The position numbers and the translations under genes were made by a program. The notes below the pieces were generated by a model. It ran no database searches. It saw nothing but the letters and a program-made list of their open reading frames with translations, and was not told the DNA's origin. From the NCBI GenBank assembly GCA_002496385.1, contig DAJR01000036.1, positions 1 through 35,288 on the forward strand: a stretch of DNA of 35,288 nucleotides, read 5' to 3'. Source of the DNA: Methanomassiliicoccales archaeon UBA147 (GTDB taxonomy: Archaea; Thermoplasmatota; Thermoplasmata; SG8-5). Shown here one piece after another: positions 22,673 to 29,495 of the stretch (the stretch's first letter is position 1; the number at the start of each line of letters is the position of its first letter).

Positions 22673-23098
22673 ATGAAATTCTCAAATAGACTGTGCCCGG
22701 ATAGGGAAGGCGCTGTTGAAGGTTTGCCCCTCCAGCTGATAATAATGGTCGCAGTGGCCGCGATTGTGCTGGTGATTGTGCTGGGCTGGCTGGCTCCATG
22801 GCAGAACAAGGTCGATCTTGACCAGCTGACAGTGTCTCCGATGACACTGGACAACAATGACCAGTCTGTGATAGTGATAACCGCCTGGGACACCAAAAGC
22901 AATCACCTCGAGGGCGTTGTCATCGAGATATCCGGAGCCAATGTCGGAACGCAGGTATTGACCACGGGCTCGGACGGTACAGCATCGTTCACCGTGACGC
23001 CATCAATCCCGAACGGGACCACAGGCAACATCAACATAGTCGGGAAGTTCACAGGCACCGTGTACACCGAGAAGACTGCGTTTGTCGTGGTTTCCTGA
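22673..23098 (+). CDS. Pilin-like secreted protein
   Basis: A 141-residue protein with a type IV pilin/archaellin-like N-terminus: basic start MKFSNRLCPDR, then EGAVEGLPLQLIIMVAVAA as the processing site (probably after the G before AVE) and hydrophobic helix. The rest is beta-rich, like an Ig-type or carboxypeptidase-regulatory fold (GVVIEISGANV, GSDGTASFTVTP). ATG 22673 is chosen because GGTGA stands just upstream; the frame is open further to 22523 without good starts. A second pilin-like gene follows. The prepilin peptidase and assembly ATPase are not in the window. Confidence 0.75.
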   Translation: MKFSNRLCPDREGAVEGLPLQLIIMVAVAAIVLVIVLGWLAPWQNKVDLDQLTVSPMTLDNNDQSVIVITAWDTKSNHLEGVVIEISGANVGTQVLTTGSDGTASFTVTPSIPNGTTGNINIVGKFTGTVYTEKTAFVVVS

Positions 23099-23126
23099 AT
23101 TAAACATGCATGGCCGGACCCGATTT

Positions 23127-23663
23127 ATGAAGAAAACGGTCAGTTCACGGCGGCGCGGGAACCTTTCCAAGTCTGCAGCCGGCATAGAAGGGCTCCCTCT
23201 CACCCTGATAATCACCATGGTCGTCCTGGCAATAACCGTCCCAATGATATTTGGGTCCCTGAGGGCATATGACCGGGCCAGGGTTGAAACGGCCCTTGAA
23301 TCTGAAATCAATCGATTTACATCCGCCGTCCAGACGGTTTACATCGCCGGGCCGGGCAACAGCGTGGCGATTGATTTTCACGCCCTGGACGGAAGCATGA
23401 CTGGCGTTGAATCGGTCAGGTTCGGAGACGTTCCAAACGGAAGCTTTGCCTCATCAGTCAGGTACATCTTGCAGAGTCGCGCTGAGTGCGTCGTTCCAAT
23501 GTCCCAGCCATCCGTACCTATGGGAGCCGATGATGGCTGTGCGCTTCAGATAGGCTCCGGCAAATACAAAATACAGGCGGAATGTATCATATCCCCAACG
23601 GACCTTAACGGGGACGGGCGTCTGTCTGATACCTGCGTCCGCCTAAGGCTAATCAGCCGATAA
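23127..23663 (+). CDS. Second pilin-like secreted protein
   Basis: A protein of about 178 residues. It opens MKKTVSSRRRGNLSKSAAG, followed by IEGLPLTLIITMVVLAITVP, nearly the same processing-site and helix pattern as the upstream pilin-like protein (xEGLPLxLII). The globular part holds two or more cysteines (RAECVVP, DGCALQ, AECIIS, DTCVR) that could form disulfides outside the cell. ATG 23106 is an alternative start; an upstream ATG-less extension is unlikely. It is co-directional with, and 28 nt after, the first pilin gene, so both may be minor pilins of one appendage. It converges on a TraB-like gene with an 11-nt overlap. Confidence 0.72.
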   Translation: MKKTVSSRRRGNLSKSAAGIEGLPLTLIITMVVLAITVPMIFGSLRAYDRARVETALESEINRFTSAVQTVYIAGPGNSVAIDFHALDGSMTGVESVRFGDVPNGSFASSVRYILQSRAECVVPMSQPSVPMGADDGCALQIGSGKYKIQAECIISPTDLNGDGRLSDTCVRLRLISR

Positions 23664-24270
23664 TCCTATATTGGCAATCCATTCTGTCCATGTACCGGAC
23701 CGTCCCGGCTAAACGTTCATACTCGATAACTATCAACGGCCTCTGGTACTTTGAGGCAAGGCGGGCAGCACCCTTTGCAAGCCAGGCCTCCCTGGCCATC
23801 TCGAGCCTCCTGTAGCCCCCCAACCGATTCACCACCCTATCCCATTTTATGACGAATTCCCTGGGTGACTTGGAATTGATGGCAAGGCGCCTTAGCCTTT
23901 TTTGCCTCCCCCCCTGTCGTATCATGTCAATCGTGGAAACATATCTGCAGTACGCGGCAGTATAGAGCTCATCGTCCATGTCGATGGCCTCGACCGGGAT
24001 TTGCAGGCCAATCGCCGCGAGGAAACAGGGCGGCGGTTTCATGACTTCACCGTAGGCCGACAGGCCCCGCATGTAGATTTCCTCTTCGGGGTTAGCTGGT
24101 TTGCACTGCTCGCGGTCGCCCCCCCCGAGTTTCTCCATTGCCAAGAGTCCTTCCCTCGATATTGAGAGCCCAATAATGTCTGGGGTGGTGCTTTCAACGA
24201 TTACGGCGACCCTCTTCCCCTCCGACACGAGCCCCCTCACCGCCCCGACTATTAGGACCTCCCCGACCAT
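23653..24270 (-). CDS. Conserved archaeal protein, possibly TraB-like
   Basis: A 205-residue soluble protein. The opening VGEVLIVGAVRGLVSEGKRV followed by STTPDIIGLSISREGLLAME has the strand-helix-PDxxxLxxxR-like arrangement of TraB/ChaN-type proteins, and it ends IVIEYERLAGTVRYM, also TraB-like. In the middle, EEEIYMRGLSAYGEVMKPPP and IDMDDELYTAAYC are acidic segments. It lacks the membrane helices of long TraB proteins, so it would be a short member. ATG 24270 overlaps the stop of the regulator gene by one base (TGATG), so they are co-transcribed. The family call is weak. Confidence 0.55.
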   Translation of the reverse strand: MVGEVLIVGAVRGLVSEGKRVAVIVESTTPDIIGLSISREGLLAMEKLGGGDREQCKPANPEEEIYMRGLSAYGEVMKPPPCFLAAIGLQIPVEAIDMDDELYTAAYCRYVSTIDMIRQGGRQKRLRRLAINSKSPREFVIKWDRVVNRLGGYRRLEMAREAWLAKGAARLASKYQRPLIVIEYERLAGTVRYMDRMDCQYRIIG

Positions 24271-25205
24271 CAGACCCGCTCCTCGATCAGGTCCATGACC
24301 TTCTTTTTATCCCTTGCGCAGCGCAGTTCTTCGGTGCATATCAGCGGTGTCCCCTCCAGATTCATCCTCTCTCCGAGCCGGTCGACGAAAATGACAGAAT
24401 GCTTCTCGAGAATCCTGGAGAGCGTAGCTATGGCCTTCGCCCGCCTGTCGAGCCCCGGCCTCTTCCCGCCTATACCAGTAAAGAGGACCACACTGTTGTC
24501 ATGGGTGACGGCATCGAAGGGGCATTTTGCCGACGGTTCCACGGAATAACCTATCAGGACCAGTTTCCTGAAAATGTCCCTTGCCAACTCTCCCACCACC
24601 TCGGGAGGCTCGGGCCCATCCCGGATGTTTCTGCACACCAGCGGGTTCAACGGGACTATCAGTTCAGCAGACAGGGCCTTCTCCAGCCTGAGGGCCACAT
24701 CAAGTTTGGCGTTCATGCCGTCCTCGTACATCCTTATTGTGCGGCGGCTGACACCGGCCATCTCCGCGAGGTCCCCCAAAGACAGACCGCCTTCCCTGGC
24801 CTTTCTCAGCACCTCCGAGTCAACTTCGACATAGAACCCGCCGCCGGCAGTGTAAACCATCGGGGGGATGCCTTCCTCTATGAGGTCTTTGAGTGTGCCA
24901 AACGAGACCATCGGAATTCCCGAACGTGTGTAAACCACCCCGTCCTCGATGGGCTCCGCGCCGGATTTCAGGGCAACCAGAATCGGAGATCCCGCGACAG
25001 CATGGGCCAGGGTCTTCATCCCCGCAAGCATGTCCTCGCTCAGGGAGTTGGCATTGGTCATGACTTTAATCACTAGGATGACCAGGTCTCTCCTGGCAAC
25101 CAGGTCGAATCCCGCATGAACAAGGTCCTTGGGATCCGAAACGGCGAACCCGGCCTTCTGCAGGACCCCGTGGATGTCGATGATGGTTTGGTTTCGCGAT
25201 TTCAT
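24270..25205 (-). CDS. Archaeal HTH regulator (XRE-type, MF_00584-like)
   Basis: A 311-residue protein matching the archaeal 'putative HTH-type transcriptional regulatory protein' family. The N-terminal part (about 1-120) has a restriction-endonuclease-like look: GFDLVARRDLVILVIKVMTN. The HTH follows at about 130-180: LRKAREGGLSLGDLAEMAGV then SRRTIRMYEDGMNAKLDVAL. The C-terminal part, with a second alpha/beta pattern (VVLFTGIGGKRPGLDRRAKA), is typical of the family. It is conserved in many Euryarchaeota; the targets are not established. It forms an operon with the possible TraB-like gene. Confidence 0.85.
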   Translation of the reverse strand: MKSRNQTIIDIHGVLQKAGFAVSDPKDLVHAGFDLVARRDLVILVIKVMTNANSLSEDMLAGMKTLAHAVAGSPILVALKSGAEPIEDGVVYTRSGIPMVSFGTLKDLIEEGIPPMVYTAGGGFYVEVDSEVLRKAREGGLSLGDLAEMAGVSRRTIRMYEDGMNAKLDVALRLEKALSAELIVPLNPLVCRNIRDGPEPPEVVGELARDIFRKLVLIGYSVEPSAKCPFDAVTHDNSVVLFTGIGGKRPGLDRRAKAIATLSRILEKHSVIFVDRLGERMNLEGTPLICTEELRCARDKKKVMDLIEERV

Positions 25206-25310
25206 AAATTCATGAGGTCGTAACTTCCATATAAAGCTTGTCGGAATTTCGGATAATTGTGGGGTTTATGGACATATTCCCCTCTGATTTTCATATGTCA
25301 TTATCGATAA

Positions 25311-25319
25311 ATTTAAATA
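25311..25319 (+). promoter_or_regulatory. TATA box of GT2 gene
   Basis: GATAA followed by ATTTAAATA lies about 39 nt before ATG 25354. The transcript would start near 25340, leaving a very short leader. Confidence 0.55.
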
Positions 25320-25353
25320 CTATGCAGGATAGTTGCCCTTTACGGATGGGCTT

Positions 25354-26052
25354 ATGTCTACCAAAAACATCGCCATACTCTTGCCAGCCTTGGATGAGGC
25401 TGAAACAATAGGGCGCGTAATCGATAAAATTCCCAAGAAGGAACTTACTGACCTTGGTTACAAAGTCGATGTCGTGGTCGTGGACGGGCACAGCAAGGAC
25501 ATGACCTGCCAGATAGCCTCCGCTATGGGCGCAAGGCTGCTCAAGCAGAAGGGGATCGGAAAGGGGAACGCCCTCCAGACCGCATTTGAGGATTTTGAAG
25601 GCAGGTACCTGTTCATGCTCGATGCGGACGATACTTACGACCCCAACGAGATACTGAGAATGCTCCCGCCCCTTGAAAGCGGGGAGATGGACGTCATAAT
25701 GGGTTCGAGGCTCAAGGGCAGCATCAAGGCCGGAGCGATGTCCAGGCTGAATTTCATAGGCAACGTCGCAATCACCCAGACCGCTAATATTCTCTTCCCG
25801 AACGGCCACAGCGTTTCAGACGTATGCACCGGCATGTGGGGCTTCACGGACGAGGTCATCCACGCGCTGGACCTTGAATCGCCAAGCTTTGACGTCGAGG
25901 CCGAGATGTATGCGAAATGCATAAAGTCAGGTTTCAAAGTTGGCGAAGTGAACATAGGTTATGGCAAGCGAACCAATGCCAACAAGCTGAGCTCTTTGAA
26001 GGACGGGGCCAAGATATGGTTCCGCCTGCTCAGGGAACGCATCAACCAATGA
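25354..26052 (+). CDS. Family 2 glycosyltransferase (DPM1-like)
   Basis: A 232-residue GT-A glycosyltransferase. NIAILLPALDEAETIGRVID is the nucleotide-sugar opening, VVVVDGHSKDMT the second strand, GKGNALQTAF the GKG loop and FMLDADDTYDP the DxD metal site. MGSRLKG and VSDVCTGMWGFTDEVI are the acceptor-side motifs seen in dolichyl-phosphate-sugar synthases. There is no membrane helix, so it works at the cytoplasmic face of the membrane, probably transferring a hexose to dolichyl phosphate for protein N-glycosylation or surface glycans. ATG 25354 follows a TATA at short distance and is preferred over TTG 25333. It stands alone as a gene. Confidence 0.88.
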   Translation: MSTKNIAILLPALDEAETIGRVIDKIPKKELTDLGYKVDVVVVDGHSKDMTCQIASAMGARLLKQKGIGKGNALQTAFEDFEGRYLFMLDADDTYDPNEILRMLPPLESGEMDVIMGSRLKGSIKAGAMSRLNFIGNVAITQTANILFPNGHSVSDVCTGMWGFTDEVIHALDLESPSFDVEAEMYAKCIKSGFKVGEVNIGYGKRTNANKLSSLKDGAKIWFRLLRERINQ

Positions 26053-26139
26053 TTGAACATGTCCTCGCCCACATACCGCGACTTTTAAGTCTGCGGATAA
26101 GGGCGCTTTTAAACAGTTTTGCTGCGAGGACTTGTTCAA
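26053..26139 (+). repeat. Long inverted repeat after GT2 gene
   Basis: TTGAACATGTCCTCGC (26053-26068) and GCGAGGACTTGTTCAA (26124-26139) pair at 15 of 16 positions and start right at the GT2 stop. The 55-nt loop holds a second hairpin (CCGCGAC / GTCTGCGG with one bulge) and two TTTTAA words. It may be a strong mRNA 3'-end structure or the left edge of a mobile fragment. Confidence 0.65.
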
Positions 26140-26143
26140 TTAA

Positions 26144-26275
26144 AGTGCTCCCCCCGATATTTTCATGTTCCAAGTATTTCGAATCAACATGGATGACCAG
26201 TTCATCTATTCAAATTCATGTCATTCAGGATGAAAACAGCTAGAGGATACCCCACGGTTTAGCTTGGGGAGCACT
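26144..26275. mobile_element. MITE-like remnant with IS605-type hairpin end
   Basis: AGTGCTCCCC (26144-26153) and GGGGAGCACT (26266-26275) are perfect 10-nt inverted termini around about 110 nt without genes. Near the right end CCCCACGGTTTAGCTTGGGG (26250-26269) forms a short hairpin of the kind found at right ends of IS200/IS605-family elements and in tnpB guide RNAs. No transposase is present. A small non-autonomous element or a decayed end is likely; a structured RNA is the alternative. Confidence 0.4.
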
Positions 26276-26326
26276 CATTTTCTTGAATTGCGGTAAACAC
26301 CCAGGCAACACGAATTATAAAATAAA

Positions 26327-26401
26327 TAGCGGGGAGTCGATTTGAACGACTGGTCTTCGGGTTATGAGCCCGATGGGATTTCCTGGCTACCCCACCCCGC
26401 T
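26327..26401 (-). tRNA. Initiator tRNA-Met (CAT)
   Basis: Minus-strand cloverleaf of 75 nt including the discriminator A. The acceptor stem AGCGGGG pairs with CCCCGCT, starting with the A1-U72 pair typical of archaeal initiators. The anticodon arm is TCGGG-CTCATAA-CCCGA, with the three G-C pairs required for initiator function and anticodon CAT. The T arm is AGTCG-TTCAAAT-CGACT. No intron and no encoded CCA. A TATA-like CTTAAATC lies about 45-50 nt upstream. Confidence 0.95.
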
Positions 26402-26471
26402 ATACTGTTGTGATAACCTGGGGACAGCGACGATATGGGGCGCCTGATTTAAGTCTTTCGTAATTGGGGTT

Positions 26472-27137
26472 TCATCGCCTGGGTTCTGTATCCATTCCCT
26501 TCTTGCGCCTTTCCCATAACCACCCCAGCACCAGCGGAACGAACGAAATGATTATTATGGCTATGAAGAGGAAGGTGATGTTCTCCTTGACAGCCGGCAG
26601 GTCCCCGAACATATAACCCAACCCCAAGAAAATTGATACCCAGGCAAATGCTCCGACTATGTTGTAAATTATGAATTTCCTGTATTCCATGCTCCCGACC
26701 CCGGCCACGAACGGCGCGAACGTGCGGATGATGGGGATGAAACGGGCCAGGAAAATGGTTTTGGAGCCGTGTTTCAGGTAGAACGCATGCGCATCGTCAA
26801 GATATTTCTTCTTGAAAAGCCTGGAACTCTCCTGCCTGAAAACCTTGGGGCCGACGTAGTGTCCCATCCAGTAGTTCACCGTGTCCCCGATTATGGCCGC
26901 AGAGACGAAAATTATGTACAGTGCCCAGACATTGAACGACCCGTATGCGACGGCCAGCGCTCCCGCGGCGAATATCAGCGAATCCCCAGGCAGGAACGGA
27001 AAAACCACCAACCCCGTCTCGCAGAACACCACTAAGAAAAGGATGGCATAGACCCAGGGCCCATACTGATCAATCATGTATGTGAGATTCGAATCCAGAT
27101 GAAGGATGAACTCGATCAGCCAAGATATTGGGTTCAT
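26472..27137 (-). CDS. DedA-family (SNARE-associated) membrane protein
   Basis: A 221-residue DedA protein. The family core is FPFLPGDSLIFAAGALA (about 47-63; a re-entrant loop with F/Y-x-P-GD), GDTVNYWMGHYVGPKVF (about 84-100) and FLARFIPIIRTFAPFVAGVG (about 129-148), the strongest DedA motif with the essential arginines. There are about five membrane segments and a basic C-terminus (WERRKKG). DedA proteins are linked to lipid-carrier (undecaprenyl or dolichyl phosphate type) flipping and membrane homeostasis in bacteria. ATG 27137 is chosen; a GTG directly before it is possible. It lies downstream of a repeat-rich intergenic region. Confidence 0.9.
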   Translation of the reverse strand: MNPISWLIEFILHLDSNLTYMIDQYGPWVYAILFLVVFCETGLVVFPFLPGDSLIFAAGALAVAYGSFNVWALYIIFVSAAIIGDTVNYWMGHYVGPKVFRQESSRLFKKKYLDDAHAFYLKHGSKTIFLARFIPIIRTFAPFVAGVGSMEYRKFIIYNIVGAFAWVSIFLGLGYMFGDLPAVKENITFLFIAIIIISFVPLVLGWLWERRKKGMDTEPRR

Positions 27138-27282
27138 CACACGCCCTCAATGACGCATCGCATCGGACGACCCAAACCTCTCTCGGGATAAAAGCATAAC
27201 CCAACGAGAACCCGTTCATTCACGAAAAAAGTAAGAGTTCACTGTAATGGTGTCTAAATAAAGATTTTATTTGTTTGGGTCT

Positions 27283-27356
27283 AGGGGCTAGGGTCTAGGG
27301 TTGTTAACATTTGTTTTGTGCTGGCTGTCGACAACAGCCAGCAAACCCTAGCCCCT
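27283..27356. repeat. Nested perfect palindromes
   Basis: The outer arms AGGGGCTAGGGT (27283-27294) and ACCCTAGCCCCT (27345-27356) pair perfectly over 12 bp. Inside them TGCTGGCTGT (27319-27328) and ACAGCCAGCA (27334-27343) form a 10-bp stem with a CGACA loop. A cruciform or a transcribed double hairpin is possible. Confidence 0.75.
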
Positions 27357-27428
27357 TATTCCCATTTTGCATGCAAAGACCCCAGACCCTTTATACCATC
27401 TTGTGAGCGAAGACCCTAGCCCCAGTTA
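27341..27428. repeat. Degenerate tandem repeats, about 33 nt
   Basis: Three units start GCAAACCCTAGCCCC (27341), GCAAAGACCCCAGACC (27373) and GCGAAGACCCTAGCCCC (27407). The first two end with CCCATTTTGCAT and ACCATCTTGTGA. Periods are 32 and 34 nt; the third unit is incomplete. Spacers are not unique, so this is not a CRISPR array. Confidence 0.6.
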
Positions 27429-27545
27429 CAAAAAGAATTGATAACCCATCATGCCGTGAACAACAATCTAAAATCGAAAATCTACAATCTAAAATTCCAG
27501 ATGGGGGCGACTTCAGAACACTTAACAATTACCGAAAAAGACTAG

Positions 27546-27555
27546 TTTTATATAT
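27546..27555 (+). promoter_or_regulatory. TATA box of PPC-protein gene
   Basis: CTAG followed by TTTTATATAT. A transcript starting near 27577 would have a leader of about 45 nt before ATG 27623, with GGTGATGAA directly upstream of the start. Confidence 0.55.
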
Positions 27556-27622
27556 CGGGACACTTATTTATTACGCAGGGCGGGGGTTCGGGAAGGACCC
27601 GACCGGCCCAACAGGTGATGAA

Positions 27623-29398
27623 ATGAAGATAAATGGAAAATCAAATGTGCGCAGGATGAATGCCTTGTTTGCATTAACGATGTCGTCGTTCCTGGTTCTC
27701 GCAATGCCGCTGACAGTGATGGCGGACAATGAACCGAACGATGATTTCGCCAATGCCGAAACCATATACGACAGCGAATCAGAATTCGGGGATTTGGACG
27801 CATCTTCCGATGTAAATGATTATTATAAAATGTTTATTAATTCCGGAATGGATGTCGTAATATCCCTGAGCCTCACGGGGAGCGGGTTTGATTTTGACCT
27901 TTACCTCTACAACCCAAGCAGGACACAAGTGGGCTCTGCGACCACCGGCAGCTCATTCGAATATCTGATTTACGAGACAACAAGCAGCGGATATTATTAC
28001 ATAAACGTCAGGGCCATCTCTGGTGCCGGAGATTACATGCTGACTGTCATGGCCTCTTCCGATTCCACACCCCCGGTAACCGACGGGACTTTTAACAGGG
28101 CAACGCCCGAGTCAGTCCCCTGGTCGGTCGGCGACTATGCTGCCAGCGGCGGCTACCTGGACCTCGGCGCGGTCATCGACAAATTCAAGACAGAGATGAC
28201 GCAGGACATGTCCGACGACATCAAGGTGTCGGTCAGCGGCTCCGGCGGCATCGGCCAGTACATGATAGTCGAGTACGCCGGATTGGACGGCGCGAAATAC
28301 AAGTTCGATTACAGCTGCAGGATATATGTCGCAGCCGAAGTAAGCGGCAAGATGACCGCGGACGATGTAGATGGCTACGACGGGAAAGCCAGCGGCAAGG
28401 CCGACGTCACTGCGGACCTGCTGTACAAGGGCAGCCTGTGGCTCGGGTACTACGAGAACCCCGCAAAGACAAAGGCATACTGGGCAGCGGAGAAGATGAC
28501 ACTCAACATCGAAGCGAGCCTCGACCTTTCGGCAAGTGTGGACCTCGCGATATCCGCCGGAGGGTATTCCATGACAGGCTCTGCCGACGCAAGCGCAGAG
28601 GCGGATATGGATCTGCAGCTCACCCTCGAGGCCGAGCCCGGGATACCCTTCATGCCAGCGATGGACAAGGACCTCGCGGTCTCCAAGACATGTGTTGTGT
28701 CATACAGCGGAAGCGGGTCCTTCGACCTGGTTGCGGATTTGACAGCCACCGGATATATTAAAACGATGATGGGAGATGATTTCGAGATGCCTGACTCGGT
28801 GCACTTTGACGGTTCCGTGAGCGGCACCTTCACGGACTACTACTCGCTCTATTACTACGAGACCACGAACAAGGCCACCGGACCTGCAATTCTGAACGGC
28901 GGATGGGCCATGGTGCAGAACGTGGACGAGATGGGGCTTTCCGACATCGGGACCCGTGCCGAGGGCTTTGAGACAGAAGCTACATATGACCCGGCCAAGG
29001 GAATGTACACCACCTACGAGCCATACCTCGGCCCAGCCGGGGACATGATGGACGACTACTCGGATACAGACGCTCTTGACATGACCCTCGCCCCGGCCAG
29101 CAAGGAGGATGCAGAATCGTTCAACGATGACCCCGTCGCCTTCCTCGAGGCGGAAGGGGTTTCGATGCCTGGGTCCGGCGTAACCGGGCTGCTGATCCTT
29201 CTGGTGTTAGTCGTGATCGTCGTGGTGGTCGTGGTCGTCGTTGTCGTGATGATGACGAAGAAGAAGGCCCCGCCGCAGCAATACCCCCAGCCGATGTACC
29301 AACAGCCACCGCCGCCACCACAGCAGTACCCCCCTCAGGACCAATACGGCCAATATCCGCCCCAGCAGGGCGAGTACCCCCCGCCGCCGGGCCAGTGA
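27623..29398 (+). CDS. PPC-domain surface protein with poly-Val anchor
   Basis: A 591-residue type I surface protein. The signal peptide covers about 1-34 (hydrophobic core ALFALTMSSFLVLAMPL, end VMADNEPNDDF). Residues 35-150 form a pre-peptidase C-terminal (PPC) domain: NEPNDDFANAETI, VNDYYKMFINSG, DFDLYLYNPS, YYINVRAISG. Residues 150-505 are an Asp/Ser/Gly-rich ectodomain of unknown fold. Near 518-543 is a membrane helix made almost only of valine (VVIVVVVVVVVVV). It is followed by KKK and a cytoplasmic tail of about 45 residues of Pro, Gln and Tyr (PPPPPQQYPPQDQYGQ type). It may bind ligand outside and polyproline partners inside; this is inference. Confidence 0.85.
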   Translation: MKINGKSNVRRMNALFALTMSSFLVLAMPLTVMADNEPNDDFANAETIYDSESEFGDLDASSDVNDYYKMFINSGMDVVISLSLTGSGFDFDLYLYNPSRTQVGSATTGSSFEYLIYETTSSGYYYINVRAISGAGDYMLTVMASSDSTPPVTDGTFNRATPESVPWSVGDYAASGGYLDLGAVIDKFKTEMTQDMSDDIKVSVSGSGGIGQYMIVEYAGLDGAKYKFDYSCRIYVAAEVSGKMTADDVDGYDGKASGKADVTADLLYKGSLWLGYYENPAKTKAYWAAEKMTLNIEASLDLSASVDLAISAGGYSMTGSADASAEADMDLQLTLEAEPGIPFMPAMDKDLAVSKTCVVSYSGSGSFDLVADLTATGYIKTMMGDDFEMPDSVHFDGSVSGTFTDYYSLYYYETTNKATGPAILNGGWAMVQNVDEMGLSDIGTRAEGFETEATYDPAKGMYTTYEPYLGPAGDMMDDYSDTDALDMTLAPASKEDAESFNDDPVAFLEAEGVSMPGSGVTGLLILLVLVVIVVVVVVVVVVMMTKKKAPPQQYPQPMYQQPPPPPQQYPPQDQYGQYPPQQGEYPPPPGQ

Positions 29399-29417
29399 GT
29401 CCCGGATGGTGAGAAAT

Positions 29418-29439
29418 ATGGGCGGCTCTGTCCGCCCAT
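29418..29439 (+). terminator. Stem-loop after PPC-protein gene
   Basis: ATGGGCGG / CCGCCCAT form a perfect 8-bp stem with a CTCTGT loop, 20 nt after the stop codon. It is followed by CCCTTTCATTTTGTATTTT, a T-rich tract suited to archaeal termination. Confidence 0.6.
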
Positions 29440-29495
29440 CCCTTTCATTTTGTATTTTCAAAAACCTTTAAAGCTTCGAGGCATTTGCCACATCG

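Larger units (their letters stand above)
27138..27622. other. Repeat-rich intergenic region
   Basis: No gene is seen in these 485 nt. They hold divergent promoters for the DedA and PPC-protein genes, a nested palindrome (27283-27356), degenerate tandem units (27341-27428) and a pair of CAATCTAAAAT words (about 27462-27498). The sequence composition (runs of GGGTCTAGGG and CCCTAGCCCC) differs from the surrounding genes. Confidence 0.6.

Noticed and set aside
27341..27428. CRISPR array
   Set aside because: Only about 2.7 imperfect units with repeats and 'spacers' both similar; no cas genes.
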